Assembly (NCBI GenBank): GCA_964019155.1
Contig: OZ025239.1
Coordinates: forward strand, 7,937,263 to 8,001,262
Origin: Osedax fenrisi
Lineage: Eukaryota; Annelida; Polychaeta; Sabellida; Siboglinidae
Length of the DNA: 64,000 nucleotides
Direction: 5' to 3'
In this document: piece after piece, positions 28,826-40,900 of the stretch
Position numbering within the stretch: position 1 is the stretch's first letter
Layout of the letters: each line of letters opens with the position of its first letter
Position numbers and translations under genes: made by a program
Notes under the pieces: generated by a model
The model's database searches: none
Told to the model about the DNA's origin: nothing
The model's input: only the letters and a program-made list of their open reading frames with translations

Positions 28826-29395
28826 ATGATGATGCTCACTTCACAGCATAGAGCTAGAGAATACTTTCTCTCTAGCTCTATGCTTCACAGCTAGATATAG
28901 TATTTCTACAGATAACATTTATTATATTACACAATTTAAATATTATGATATAACATATTATGTATATTATTATAATAATTTTTATTGTATGTATATATAT
29001 ATATATATATATATTACTATTAATATATACTATTGTATATATATATATATAATTCAGCATTTGGTATAAGAACCCGGATAGATGCTGAAGCAAAGCTTAT
29101 GATCATCCGTTGAAAAAAAAATTATGTGTATAGTAATAAAAACAAATTAACTATGGAGATTGTATTTAAATTATAATGGTAAAATATAAGTCTTATAAAA
29201 CTTTAAAATTAAAAATTAAAAAAATAATTTATATACAATAGTATATATTAATAGTAATATATATATATATATACATACAATAATAATTATTATAATTATA
29301 TTCATTATATGTTATATCATAATATTTAAATTGTGTAATATAATAAATGTTATCGGTAGAAAGTGTATATCTAGCTGTGAAGTGAGCATCATCAT
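28826..29395. repeat. long inverted repeat, arms ~165-215 bp
   Basis: The left arm (28826-29042) and right arm (29229-29395) are inverse copies, sharing ATGATGCTCACTTCACAG and ATTATATTACACAATTTAAA. The left arm is longer because a 36-bp micro-element and its 8-bp duplication are inserted in it. The spacer is about 190 bp without coding sense. Likely a DNA transposon derivative. Confidence 0.85.
28847..28882. mobile_element. 36-bp palindromic micro-element, copy 3, with an empty-site twin
   Basis: CATAGAGCTAGAGA to TCTCTAGCTCTATG. Flanked on both sides by CTTCACAG (28839-28846 and 28883-28890). The other arm of the long inverted repeat has a single CTTCACAG followed directly by CTAGATATA, so this is a true insertion. 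Confidence 0.92.
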
Positions 29396-30039
29396 AATAG
29401 CTAATTAGTTAGTAGTAATAATTTAGTACTAATAAAAATTAGTTAGTAATAATAATGATAATTTAGTTAATTAACTAAAATGTGTGCTAGATATTATATA
29501 TTATATTATATAGCATACATGTTAGTTAATAGTAATATATACATATATATATATTGATTGATTGATTGAATGTTTATTTAGACACTTAAATAAATCATAA
29601 ATGAAATATATATATATAAAATAAAATAAATTAATAATAAAATTAAATTTGCAATTACCTGGTTGAAGAACAGCTTATAGAGTATTTCACCCATTTAAGA
29701 TTACGAGGAGAACGAAATTATATAGGAATATAATTTAAAAATAAATAAATAGTAGAATAATAAATAGAGTAACAAATTCTAATATTATAATAAATCACCA
29801 ATTCATAAAGCGTAAACATCCATAGTATATCAACTTTTCGAATATATATATACACACACGATGTATGTAGTTTACGACAATATGTAATAGACGATGTATG
29901 TTATGTATGTTATTCGTGTAAGTGTGAGAATTGCTGAGAACATAACCTAGTTAGATAGTTTATTAGATAGAATAGATATAGTAATATATCATTGTAGGCC
30001 AGTGCATAATATCACAATTACAGGTTAGTATATAAAAGA

Positions 30040-30490
30040 ATTTTACGAAGCTAAGACATGCCACTTGTATCTATTTACGTGAAATAAATTTTAATGCTGA
30101 ATAGTTTGAAATATAGTGGCAATACTATCGTTTTAACTAATTTCAAAGCGAATTGTCAAATTATTGTTACATAATAATTAAGCATGTTACGAAATATGTA
30201 TAATTTCACATTGAAAATTGACCTATTGATTTATAATATGTGACGAAAATGGCCCCATATTTTAAGAAAAATGGTACGTATTATAAATAATGTTATATAC
30301 TTAAAAAAACGCTATAAAATAAATTTGTATTGTATTCGAAAATGTACATAACTTTTCATTTATCAGTAGTGATATGTTTTTCAAATGTACACGTAAAAAA
30401 ATATAAACTAAAATAGAATTAGTAATAGTTATCAATACATAGGCAAAATGTTTCATTTATCACACACTTTAATTAGAGTGACATATCTTC
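30040..30490 (-). repeat. dispersed repeat, inverted partner of 24600-25150
   Basis: Contains CACTTGTATCTATTTACGTG, AATACTATCG and TGACGAAAATGG in reverse order relative to 24600-25150. A fragment of the same family recurs at 30947-31020. Confidence 0.6.
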
Positions 30491-30728
30491 CCTTCGCTAA
30501 CCGTAATTGTTGAAATAAATGCGGCAGCCACTTGGCTAATATGATTAAATATATAACACGCAAGTGCGAGTGCTATTCGTATAGTGCTATTCGTATAGTG
30601 CGTAGAGAGCCTGTGCGAGTATAAGCGTATATTAGATTTAATAGTATACTAGGTAAATAGTATGCCTATAGGCGACCATCATCTATGACATAGATAACAT
30701 ATCTGACCGGTATCTGCTTCCGTCGTAG

Positions 30729-30808
30729 AGAAGCGCAAGGGGGTTTGTGAAGTGAAGATCAGCGACAACAAGGCTTGCAGTCTGGACGCGATAACGGCAT
30801 GGGAACAG
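30729..30808 (+). CDS. TPGS2: TPGS2 exon 1 of those found
   Basis: Encodes EKRKGVCEVKISDNKACSLD and AITAWEQ, aligning to the PGVTEVTIIEKPPAERH and ISSWEQ segments of human TPGS2. The start is the best acceptor (CGTCGTAG); 30731 is an alternative. The donor is GTTACA. The preceding exon, with the initiator Met, is not identified. Confidence 0.85.
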
Positions 30809-31928
30809 GTTACACCCCTACCTAACCCCCACCCCCCGCCCCCCACTTACCTCTGAGGTGGTGTCGGATCAGCCTCCCGTGTACGGTGGTAAGGCTGTGA
30901 ACTCCCCTCACTCAATTGTTCAGTTATTAACATATCATTTTTATAAAATAATGTAATATACTTAAAAAAAACACTATAAAATAAATTTGTATTGTATTCA
31001 AAAATGTACATATTTTTATGTACTTATTAAAATTGTATTTTAACTATAAATATATATATATATATATTGTACACTAATATATGACATTATGTAAAAGGCC
31101 TTAATATATACCGATGTACATCCTATTGTTTTACTTTTAAATATGCGTTCCCATCGCCTGAACTAATGAATAATCTAGATCAAACAATCGTTATTATTGC
31201 CTAACACGAGAGCGGCTTCGAAGGGAGCCATACGCTTATTATTAATACTAATATCATAATTTATATCATTATCGATTTGTGGACGAGCTGTTAAGCTAGC
31301 GTCTTTTGTACTCCATTACAAGCTCACCTCCTAAATAGTCACACAGGTACACGAACAACTGTAGCTGTTGTTGACCTTTATATAGGCCATGTTATACAAT
31401 ATTTATATAGACATATAATCTAAAAACATGTAGTAATTTTTATTCGACAATAAATATCGCGGATATCTTTGATTGAAAGATTTAAATCGGATTGACGTAT
31501 AATTAGACATACCGCCGTATGTGTACAACGATTGGCCCCTCCATTATTATATACTACACATACGATTTTCGTATTATCACGACACGCTCACGATTTCAAC
31601 GCGAAATATACGAATTCCCTCGCAGAAACACGCCTGCATTATGTGCGAGGATCTGAAGAATTTCTACCTGTCCATGAACGGCATAGCGCTCACGTATAAA
31701 GTGAAGATCAAAGGTAATAGCGCGTGTGATACGCGATACGTTTTGCGCGTGTGTTTCGCGTGTTAATCTATACGAACGTATTTATTGATTCTTGTTTTAA
31801 TGTATTTTCTAGCGAATGAAAATGAATTATAAATTATTTTAATGATTTAAAAATTATGAGATATTATAAGTTAGTGAATTCGGAGTCAAAGATTTAATAA
31901 AAATGTTGTGAGGCATTGAAATAAAACA

Positions 31929-31968
<40 letters not shown>

Positions 31969-34900
31969 TTTATAATATCACTAAATAAAGATAGTTTTAT
32001 TAATTTTAAATATAGTATTGTTTAAACTCACTGGTATTAAATGTATCCCTGTGATCCATATATTTGACCCCCACTAGCCCCATTATTGTTACCTATATAC
32101 CCTCGTATAGATATTTACCCTTATATCCCATATTTCTTATCTACAATATCCCTCATTATTTACCCCCACTAGCCACCATCGGTTATCCTCAGTAACCCCA
32201 TTGTTTGTCTCTATAGAACTCATTAATACCCCTACTCGTATCAGCGAAATAATATATTTAACAGCGTGGTATTAACGCAATAAAATTACTCCAGACGAAA
32301 TTGTGTTATTTAGAACTGTCCTCTAAATAAATTATTATCGAACGTACGTATTCGCGATGACATTAACTACTATCACTCGCATCAATAATTCACGTTTAAT
32401 ATTTGAGTTGTGCTTATTTAACAATATCACCTTACTAATACGACCGCGTTTGTTTTAAAATCCCCGAGATAATTTCACTCGACTACAAACACTAGTATAA
32501 CCTAACGTCCGCTTTGCCTAAACTACCTAACCCCCCGTTGAGCGTCTACTAACCCCTACTAACACTTAACACCCCCCCACCCCCCGGCCCCGCCGACGTT
32601 TAGATCACCTAAGCGTAACCGTGAACCCACCCGCGACCCCGTTATCAGAGAGCCGGGTTCCCATCGGCAGGATAGTCGTGAACCCGTTGGAGCGGCTGCT
32701 ACGCATCAATAACTATACGTCGGGTGCTACGGGCACGGGCACTTCCTGTCGGCAGTCTTCCCTCGTGGACATCGCGCTCGATAGCGACAGCGACGTGGAA
32801 TCTTCCGACGGTTATTACGCAATCAACGTGTGTGTGTTATTACGCAATAATTGATATTATTATGCAATATTTTTGTTATGTAATAATAGATATTATGTAA
32901 CACTTTTGTTATGCAATAAATGGCATTATGCAATATTTTTGTTTTTATGTAATACACGTTTTATTAACATTAATCGAGTAAATATGTATTTATATGTATT
33001 TGAAATGTCTTCCTATGTAGGTCGTATTGAATTGTGTATCTTCCCATGTTAAATTGTACATAAAAAGTAGGACACTTTCCCGTGTTCTTCTCGAAACCAA
33101 AAAAAAATTTATTTATCAATGTGTCTGTAAAAAAGAATTAATTTACAGCTTAGCGGGGATGTAGGGCTGGTATTACATATAATCTACAGACGCACTTGCT
33201 CTCTATTTAATGTAGCACTTGTACTTTACATTACATATTTATATAACATTTGTGAGTTATTAATTAACTAAATTAACTAATCATTCTCATTAATTCTTCA
33301 TACTGTGTAGACGTGTTTTTCTTATCAGCTAAGTCACTTTCATACATATTTTTTCTTTTTATTTTATATATAAATTTATTTTGAGTATATTTATTCTACT
33401 TAATTTTATTATATTTATTAAATATATATATTTGTGTATATATGCGTTAATTTATTTATAAAATTATATTTTATATTCATTATTAGATATTAGTTAAATA
33501 AATCACCAATTTATATATATTCTATATGTAATTTTTAGTGTAAATATTTTTATACAAATTGACCTACTTTTAATTTTAAATTAAAATATTGATTTTTTTT
33601 TAATTAAACTAAATTATTTGTTTATTTCATTCTATTCATACTAGCATATTTATTTTATTTCATAATCATTCTATTCAATATTTTATTTTATTTTTTTGTT
33701 TAATTTCATTATTGCATAATATATATTGGTTTTATTTCTAATAATTATTTATTTGATTATAATACATATATATTCTTATATTTATACATTAATTAATGTA
33801 TACTAATGTATATTAATGTATATTGATATGCATTGATATGTATATTTATATTTAATTATATTTATCTTTTGATATAGTTTGTAATACAAACTTATAGATA
33901 CCACAAATAATAGTTAAGTGGTTGTATTCCTATTTGCATTATACTAATATAGTATATATACACTATATTATCATCATGAGCAGTGAGTGTCATAAGTGCA
34001 GCACTGATTGTGTTTCTGAATACATTACATGTATCAAGTGTAATTCTTTTCTACACTTCAAATGCATGCATGCTGCAGGTATTATTAAAAATCCATGGAG
34101 TAATAGTAATAAGCTTCCAGCTTATGCATTATCTATTCTCAATTCTGAAAATATCTTGTATTTATGCAATTCATGCAAGCCTAACTTCACTATGAATATA
34201 CCTACTCCTATATCACAATTAACATCTAACACCCTAAGTGATATTACTGCAAAACTAGATGAAATTAAAAATATAGTTGATAATACTTATATAATTACTA
34301 ATACTCATAAGAAAACTTTCGCTGATGTATTAATAAATTCTATTGAGCCTAAGCTTAACACTATTTCTGATAACATGAATAAATCAGGCAATCATTCAAA
34401 TTCTACGAAATTAGATTATAAACTTTCAATTACTATTGAACATATAGATATTAAAAATTGCAACACTGAATATATTAAATCTTTATTTACCCTACTGAAT
34501 ATCAGTTTTTCTTCTATTACAAATATATTTTTTCGTAACAATAATGCTTATGTTTACTTTATTAATTCCTTTTCAAAATTTGATTTTTTATCTTGTACTA
34601 GATTATCTAGATCTAAATTAATAGGCACCGACTATAATTATATTTTCATTCGTGATTATTTAGATAAAGACATTTTTAAAAGAGGGCGGGTTTATTATCA
34701 TGCATTGATATCGAAACTAATAACAGATTATAAATCGGTTTTCAATTATAAGACAAAAAATTATGAATTGCGTCCATTGATTAAAATAGATGATATTGAT
34801 AAAATTGATTGGATTTGTAATTCATTTGTACCTTCTACTATTCAATTTGAGGAATGGAATACCTCTTTTGAAAAATTTATTTTATCAAAGAAATCTAATA

Positions 34901-37900
34901 GTCCTAATGACACCGAAACCTCAAATGGCTCTTTTTCATCAGACTGACTAGATGAGCCTAATCATAATATTCCATCTCGACTTCCTAAACATAATATATC
35001 TTGTTCTATGTTCAATGCACGGTCAGTTCGTAATAAGGCTGATATTATACATCAATTAATTATTGATTCTAAAAGTTCTATAGTTGCTATTACTGAGACA
35101 TGGCTGACAAATAATGACTCTTCCATTCCTTCACAATTGACTCCAACTAATTTCGATATTATTCAAGCGAACAGATTATCACCATCCCGTGGAGGAGGTT
35201 TAGCTATTATTTATTCTTCTGAATTTAAGCTACTATCATCATCCATTCCAAGTACTATCTCTTGCGAAATACTCAGTTGTCGTTTCTTGTTACCTAATTC
35301 AATTATTATTCAATTTATTCTTATTTATCGTCCACCATCATCAATATTTAACAACTTTTTATCTGAACTTGAATCCCTTTTTGAATCAATCTCGACAGAT
35401 AATTTGATAATTCTTGGTGATTTTAATGTTCAAGTGAATACACATTCGTTGTGCTCTGAATCATTTAAGAAGCTTATCTATGAATATTCTTACAATCAAC
35501 TTGTTAATTTTCCAACACATACTAGTGGTAATACTATTGACTTGATAATTATTCCCCCTGATTCAGCTATTATTTCAAAACCCACTCAAGGTAACCTGAT
35601 TTCTGACCATTATGTTATTTCTTTTGATATACTTGTCTCTCCTTTTATATTGAGTGACCATGTTAAACACTACAGAAACATTTCAAAAATTAATCTACAA
35701 TTGTTCATCAATTCTGTATATGCTTATATATCTATTCATGATACATCTTTAGCGAATTACATATCTTATGATAATTTTAATGATGCACTACGATATTCCC
35801 TTGATGCACATTCACCTTTATTAATTAGGACCAAGAAATATGGTGCTCACTCTCCTTGGTTTAACAATGACCTTGTTCTTCTAAGGAGAAGACTTCGCTA
35901 CCATCAGTTGAAATTCAAGTGAAGCAACTGTTTTACCCATCTTGAATCTTTCAAAAATATAAGATCTTTGTACAAGAAAAAATTATCAGCAGCAAGATCT
36001 TCCTTCTATACTGATAAACTTAATAAGTATGGCACTTCTACCAAAGAAGCTTTTAAATTAGCTTTTTCTCTAATTGGTAAAAATCGGAATAAAAATCTAC
36101 CAGATGGTTCTGATGATAATCTGTGTTCTTTATTTGCTAACTTTTTTCAAAATAAAGTTTTAAAAATAATAGATGATCTTCCTGTAGTAGATTCTATTTA
36201 TTTTGAAAGTTCACCCTCTTTCTCTGATACTCACTGGTCTTATTTTAATTTACCCACTTCTTCTGTTGTCCTTTCTCTCATGTCTTGTTTGAAATCCAAT
36301 TCCCCACTTGACCCTGTTCCTCTTAATTTACTTCGTATATTATCTCCCTATCTAATTGATATAATTACTGGTATAATTCGTGTATCATTATCTTCATCCA
36401 TTGTACCACAATCGATGAAGTATGCTTACATCACTCCGATATTAAAGAAACATAATCTCGATTCTTCCATACTATCCAACTATCGTCCTATTTCGCAATT
36501 ATCATCAATTTCTAAGACTATGGAACGCATAGTTGCGCGTCAGCTTATTGATTATATCATATCGAACTCTATTGTGGATTGCTTTCAGAGTGCATACCTT
36601 CCCAATCATAGTACAGAAACTGCCCTAAACATTGTGTTTAACGATATTATACTATCTATGGATAATAAGGCTTCTTGTTATTTGGTTCTTCTTGATCTGT
36701 CTAGTGCCTTTGATACGTTAAATCATATGATTCTTTCTTACCGTCTACGTGAAATAGGTATTCATGGACAGGTTCACAACTGGTTGATGTCATTTGTATC
36801 TAATAGAATATCTTCGGTAAAGATCAAGTCATCTTTGTCGGCTCCATTTGATCACACTCATGGCGTTCCTCAAGGATCAGTACTGGGTCCGATTCTTTTT
36901 ATTTTGTATATTCTTCCCATTAATTTGATTTTTAAAAAATACCCAAATATTCGTTATCACCTCTTTGCTGATGACTTACAAATTTATACTTTTTTTCCAC
37001 CTGGTTCTGATATTGACATAATTCAACTTTCAATTGCTAACTGTATTAAAGATTTAATCTCTTGGTTTTCCTGTAATTCACTTTCATTAAATATTACTAA
37101 AACTGATAGCATTATACTTTCTAGATCTCTTTCTTCAATTACTCTCACTCATCCATTCCTTATCTCACTTCCTATCTCAAACACCATCACTACTCTAGGT
37201 TTTACTATAAATAATGTATTAGATTACTCAGTACATATATCAAACACTGTCCGCACTGCTAATTATTTCCTGTATAATATAGGCAAGGCTCGCTCTAAGC
37301 TAACATTTAATTTAACTAAATCATTATTACATTCATTAGTTTGTAGTCGACTTATATATTGTAATTCGCTTTTAATTAATATTCCGCAAAAATTGATGAA
37401 AAAATTCGATTCAATACAACGTAGAGCTGTTCGCATATTATTTAAGCTAAAGCGTAGTGATTTAACCATATCTATACATTCCATAATGGCGACTCTCGGG
37501 TGGTTGCAGTTTCGAGATTTATGCAAGTTTCGACTTCTATGCATTACTCACAAGGCTATATATATGGGAGTTCCGTCTTACCTATCGAAGGGACTCATAA
37601 TTCGAACAACTACTCGTCCGAGTCGCAAATGTGAGCTGATGAAACTCTCTCTACCGCTTGTCTCATCTATGTATGCAGATGCTGCTTTCACGGTTGCTGC
37701 TCCGAAATACTGGAATAGTCTTCCCGATGAATTACGCACCATGTCATCATTTATGAGTTTTAAATGTCGACTACATACATATATGGTATCATTATAATGT
37801 CTTCTTTTTAAATTTATTATTATTTGCGTAACTATTTATTTGTTTTATTATTTCAACTTGACGCACATAAACGTCCATCGTTTTCTGAGTCAATAAACCT

Positions 37901-40900
37901 TTCTATTATTATTATTATTAACTTATTACGGATATAAAGATTGTTAAACATTTTAAACCTAAAATAATGTCTCAAGAGCATTATTCGACATTTTTTGATA
38001 CATATAGACAAATAAATATTAAATATTATAAAAAACGTACATATGTACAAATAATTAGGATTATTTATAAAATATTGTGAAATATAAAATTTTTTAAATA
38101 TGTGAATAATAAAAAAAATATGAATTTTTGTCAAATATGACAAACTTGCCATATATATGATAATTTATTTTTTTATTATACTATTAATGCTAATTTATCA
38201 AACATATATATATATATATATATATAAATATATATTTATGTATTTATGTTATAGTATTAACCACATAATTATATTAAAAATATGTGTTAAAAAAAATGAA
38301 TTGAAAAAAAAATGCCAGAAATGGACATTTTTTTATAATATTTTAATAATATTTGTAGGTTATAAATATTATTTATTAATAAATGCATAACTTATTCTGC
38401 TGTTAATTTATTAGATGTTTATCAAACTTTATTTTATTATTTATATTATTTCACATGTTCATTTTCCTATCTATCAATGATAAACTTCTAGAACCTATTG
38501 CATCGATAATAACGGACTTTATAGGCTCACTTTGTGCGTTGATGTTTTCATGTTAAACTTAAACTATATTCATGGGCTGCAATAAATAGAATGTAAAAGT
38601 GGTACAATGTCAGCCAACGGACCTGGTATGGGTGTTTGCAATACCCTAGGACCAGATGTGGTTGTTTGAAACACCCTAGGACCAGGTGTGGGTGTTTGAA
38701 ACACCCTAGATTAAGCTGATACCCCGATCACGTTAAACTGAAGAATTTGCGATGATTCTTAACTTTAATATCTGTATTTGATCTAAAGATTATACATAAG
38801 GTGTACGGCGATGCTGAACTGTGCCCATCACTGTCCACACCTACACTATTAATATTGTACCTAACAAGTACATTAGAAGATAAGACATTATACAAAGATA
38901 AGAAGAATTCTATAACGTTAAAGTAGAAATTGAATATTTCGATGTCATAAAATAATGTATTTTATTTCTATTTTCGATTATTTTTCTTTTATTTTTAAGG
39001 TTACTGTAAAATATTTTAATTTCTTTAATTTTTTAATTTCGTATTATTCTTTGTTTATTTCTATAACGTATGTTAGCAAATATTTATACTTTATACTTTC
39101 GATTATATTTTCGACAATGTATTTGCTTAAATAAATTTCAATCAATTAGAATATTATTTTATCTCAAATATTTAATTATGAATTGAATTTATTTATACGA
39201 TATTATCTAGTCATTTAGTGTTTACACTAGTACACCTATTAAGACATTATTACACCTTTAACCGTATTCAGGTAAGTAGCAACTGATGAATCATGATAAT
39301 TTGAAAATATTATTTAAAATATCAGCAAATATGGAATTTATTTGAATTTAAAACTAAATGATTCTGTGTTTATTTTTCTGTGGTTATTAATTATTTTATT
39401 AATTACACTGATCTCGCCAACATTCAGTCGCAACTAGCGTATTTAGTGAGTAATGCACTAGACAACACAGCACACTAATGTAGCACACGCGCTACCATGC
39501 CACCGATAACATACGACCTCTACATCCGATTTAGAGGTCACCAAACCGAAGTTCGATCACCGGAGTCGTATCTTTGAACTGGACAGTCTCGAAGGTCACG
39601 GCAAGGTCTGCTACGTCTACCTCGACACTAAACCTGGTACGTCGGCTGCTTACGCTACTCTAGTTATCTATTTATTGTGATGATGATGATGCTGGTGGAG
39701 ATGATGATGATGGTGGTGGTGGTGATGGTGATGGTGAAGATGATATACATGTAATACTAGTAGTAGGTATACTATTCTTGAATGTGTCAATCAAACGAAT
39801 ACAATAAATAAAAATATATATTTATATTCTTATTTTATATATCAAATTGTAATCGATATTATTATAATCATGAGAGAGCTGTAAGGCCTAACATAAGATC
39901 GAAGGTGTGAACCATAATGAGCTCGTTCATATAATACAGGATTAGATTATTTTGCACAGTATACAGTGTACAGTGTACAGTTAATCACATTTTATATTAA
40001 ATTTATAACATTTATAGAAAATCAAAAACTTTATTTCAGATTTATTCACTTATAAATTGACATATATATATATATATATTTATTTTATTTATGAAATAAC
40101 AAATATAAATAAACAATAATTTTTTTACGGAAATAAGAATACAGAATATTTATTGTAAACCAATCCGTTATATTATTTATTTACACATGTACTACCCATT
40201 ATAAAAATATATAATTGTGTTGAAATATGTGTACAGATAATTTTAATTACGACTTCTATATCCTAACTTACACTTTTCATACGCCACAAACTTCACTCAA
40301 GTTGCGACTCAATTAATTTACTAGTGTTTAGTTACATCAATCATTATATATATATATATAATCTATTTATAGATAAAATTAGGTGTATATAGAATAATAT
40401 CACTGTAACAAACCCAACCCCCTAGTGTTTAGTTCTTAGAACACACGCGACAGTTGATTAAAGTAATAAACATCGTCACGTAGCATATATTCGCGTACTA
40501 ATATCGAATCAAAATCACCGATGCCATTTTGTTAATTTATTAATAAAAGTGCTATATTTGTATATCTATCGTTAAACATTATACTTTTGCGTGCGTTACT
40601 TTATCGCGCATTATCTTATCCTCTTTCTTTATATCGATGACACATACCGCGCACATACACATACTAATATGCATAAACACATACATACACGCATACATGC
40701 GTGCATAGGTATTCCTGCGTTCAAGTCCGAGATCTGGTTCATAGACCGTTCTCTACGCTGGTTCCCTTTGGCTGACGGCTTCGTAGACTACTACAGACTG
40801 GCGGTGATGCATTTGGGTCTGCCTCAGTGGCAGTATAGGTTCACCGATGTAGGGCTGTCTCCTCAAACTATGGTTAGTCTACTGCGAGGTGGGGGTGGGG

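Larger units (their letters stand above)
19087..30728. other. region between the OTUD7 and TPGS2 5' exons
   Basis: About 11.6 kb in which the missing first exons and promoters of both divergent genes probably lie; neither was located. It is dense in repeats: MITE relics, a SINE, an inverted-repeat element with a LINE tail, micro-elements at 24234, 25283, 26738 and 28847, a decayed LINE and a long inverted repeat. A somewhat GC-richer stretch at 20820-21060 has no convincing exon. Confidence 0.6.
33900..37920 (+). mobile_element. nearly full-length CR1/L2-type LINE, sense to TPGS2
   Basis: Non-LTR retrotransposon with ORF1 (PHD-like finger), an AP endonuclease and a reverse transcriptase. It ends in AATAAACCTTTCTATTATT followed by a (TTA)n tail near 37905-37919, as in CR1/L2-like LINEs. 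The 5' limit is uncertain. The whole coding part, 33976-37797, is one reading frame broken only by two TGA codons (34945 and 35920). Confidence 0.92.
32811..39534. other. TPGS2 intron 3
   Basis: A 6.7-kb intron. Donor-derived GTTATTACGCAAT repeats at 32811-32950, AT-rich sequence to about 33900, the LINE (33976-37920), then AT-rich sequence with nothing recognised. A ~36-bp duplication (ACCAGRTGTGG.TGTTTGAAACACC) lies near 38650. Confidence 0.7.

Noticed and set aside
34945..35922. Alternative genetic code with TGA as a sense codon
   Set aside because: TPGS2 ends in TGA, host exons use TGG for Trp, and intron frames contain ordinary TGA stops. The LINE TGAs are better explained by readthrough and decay.
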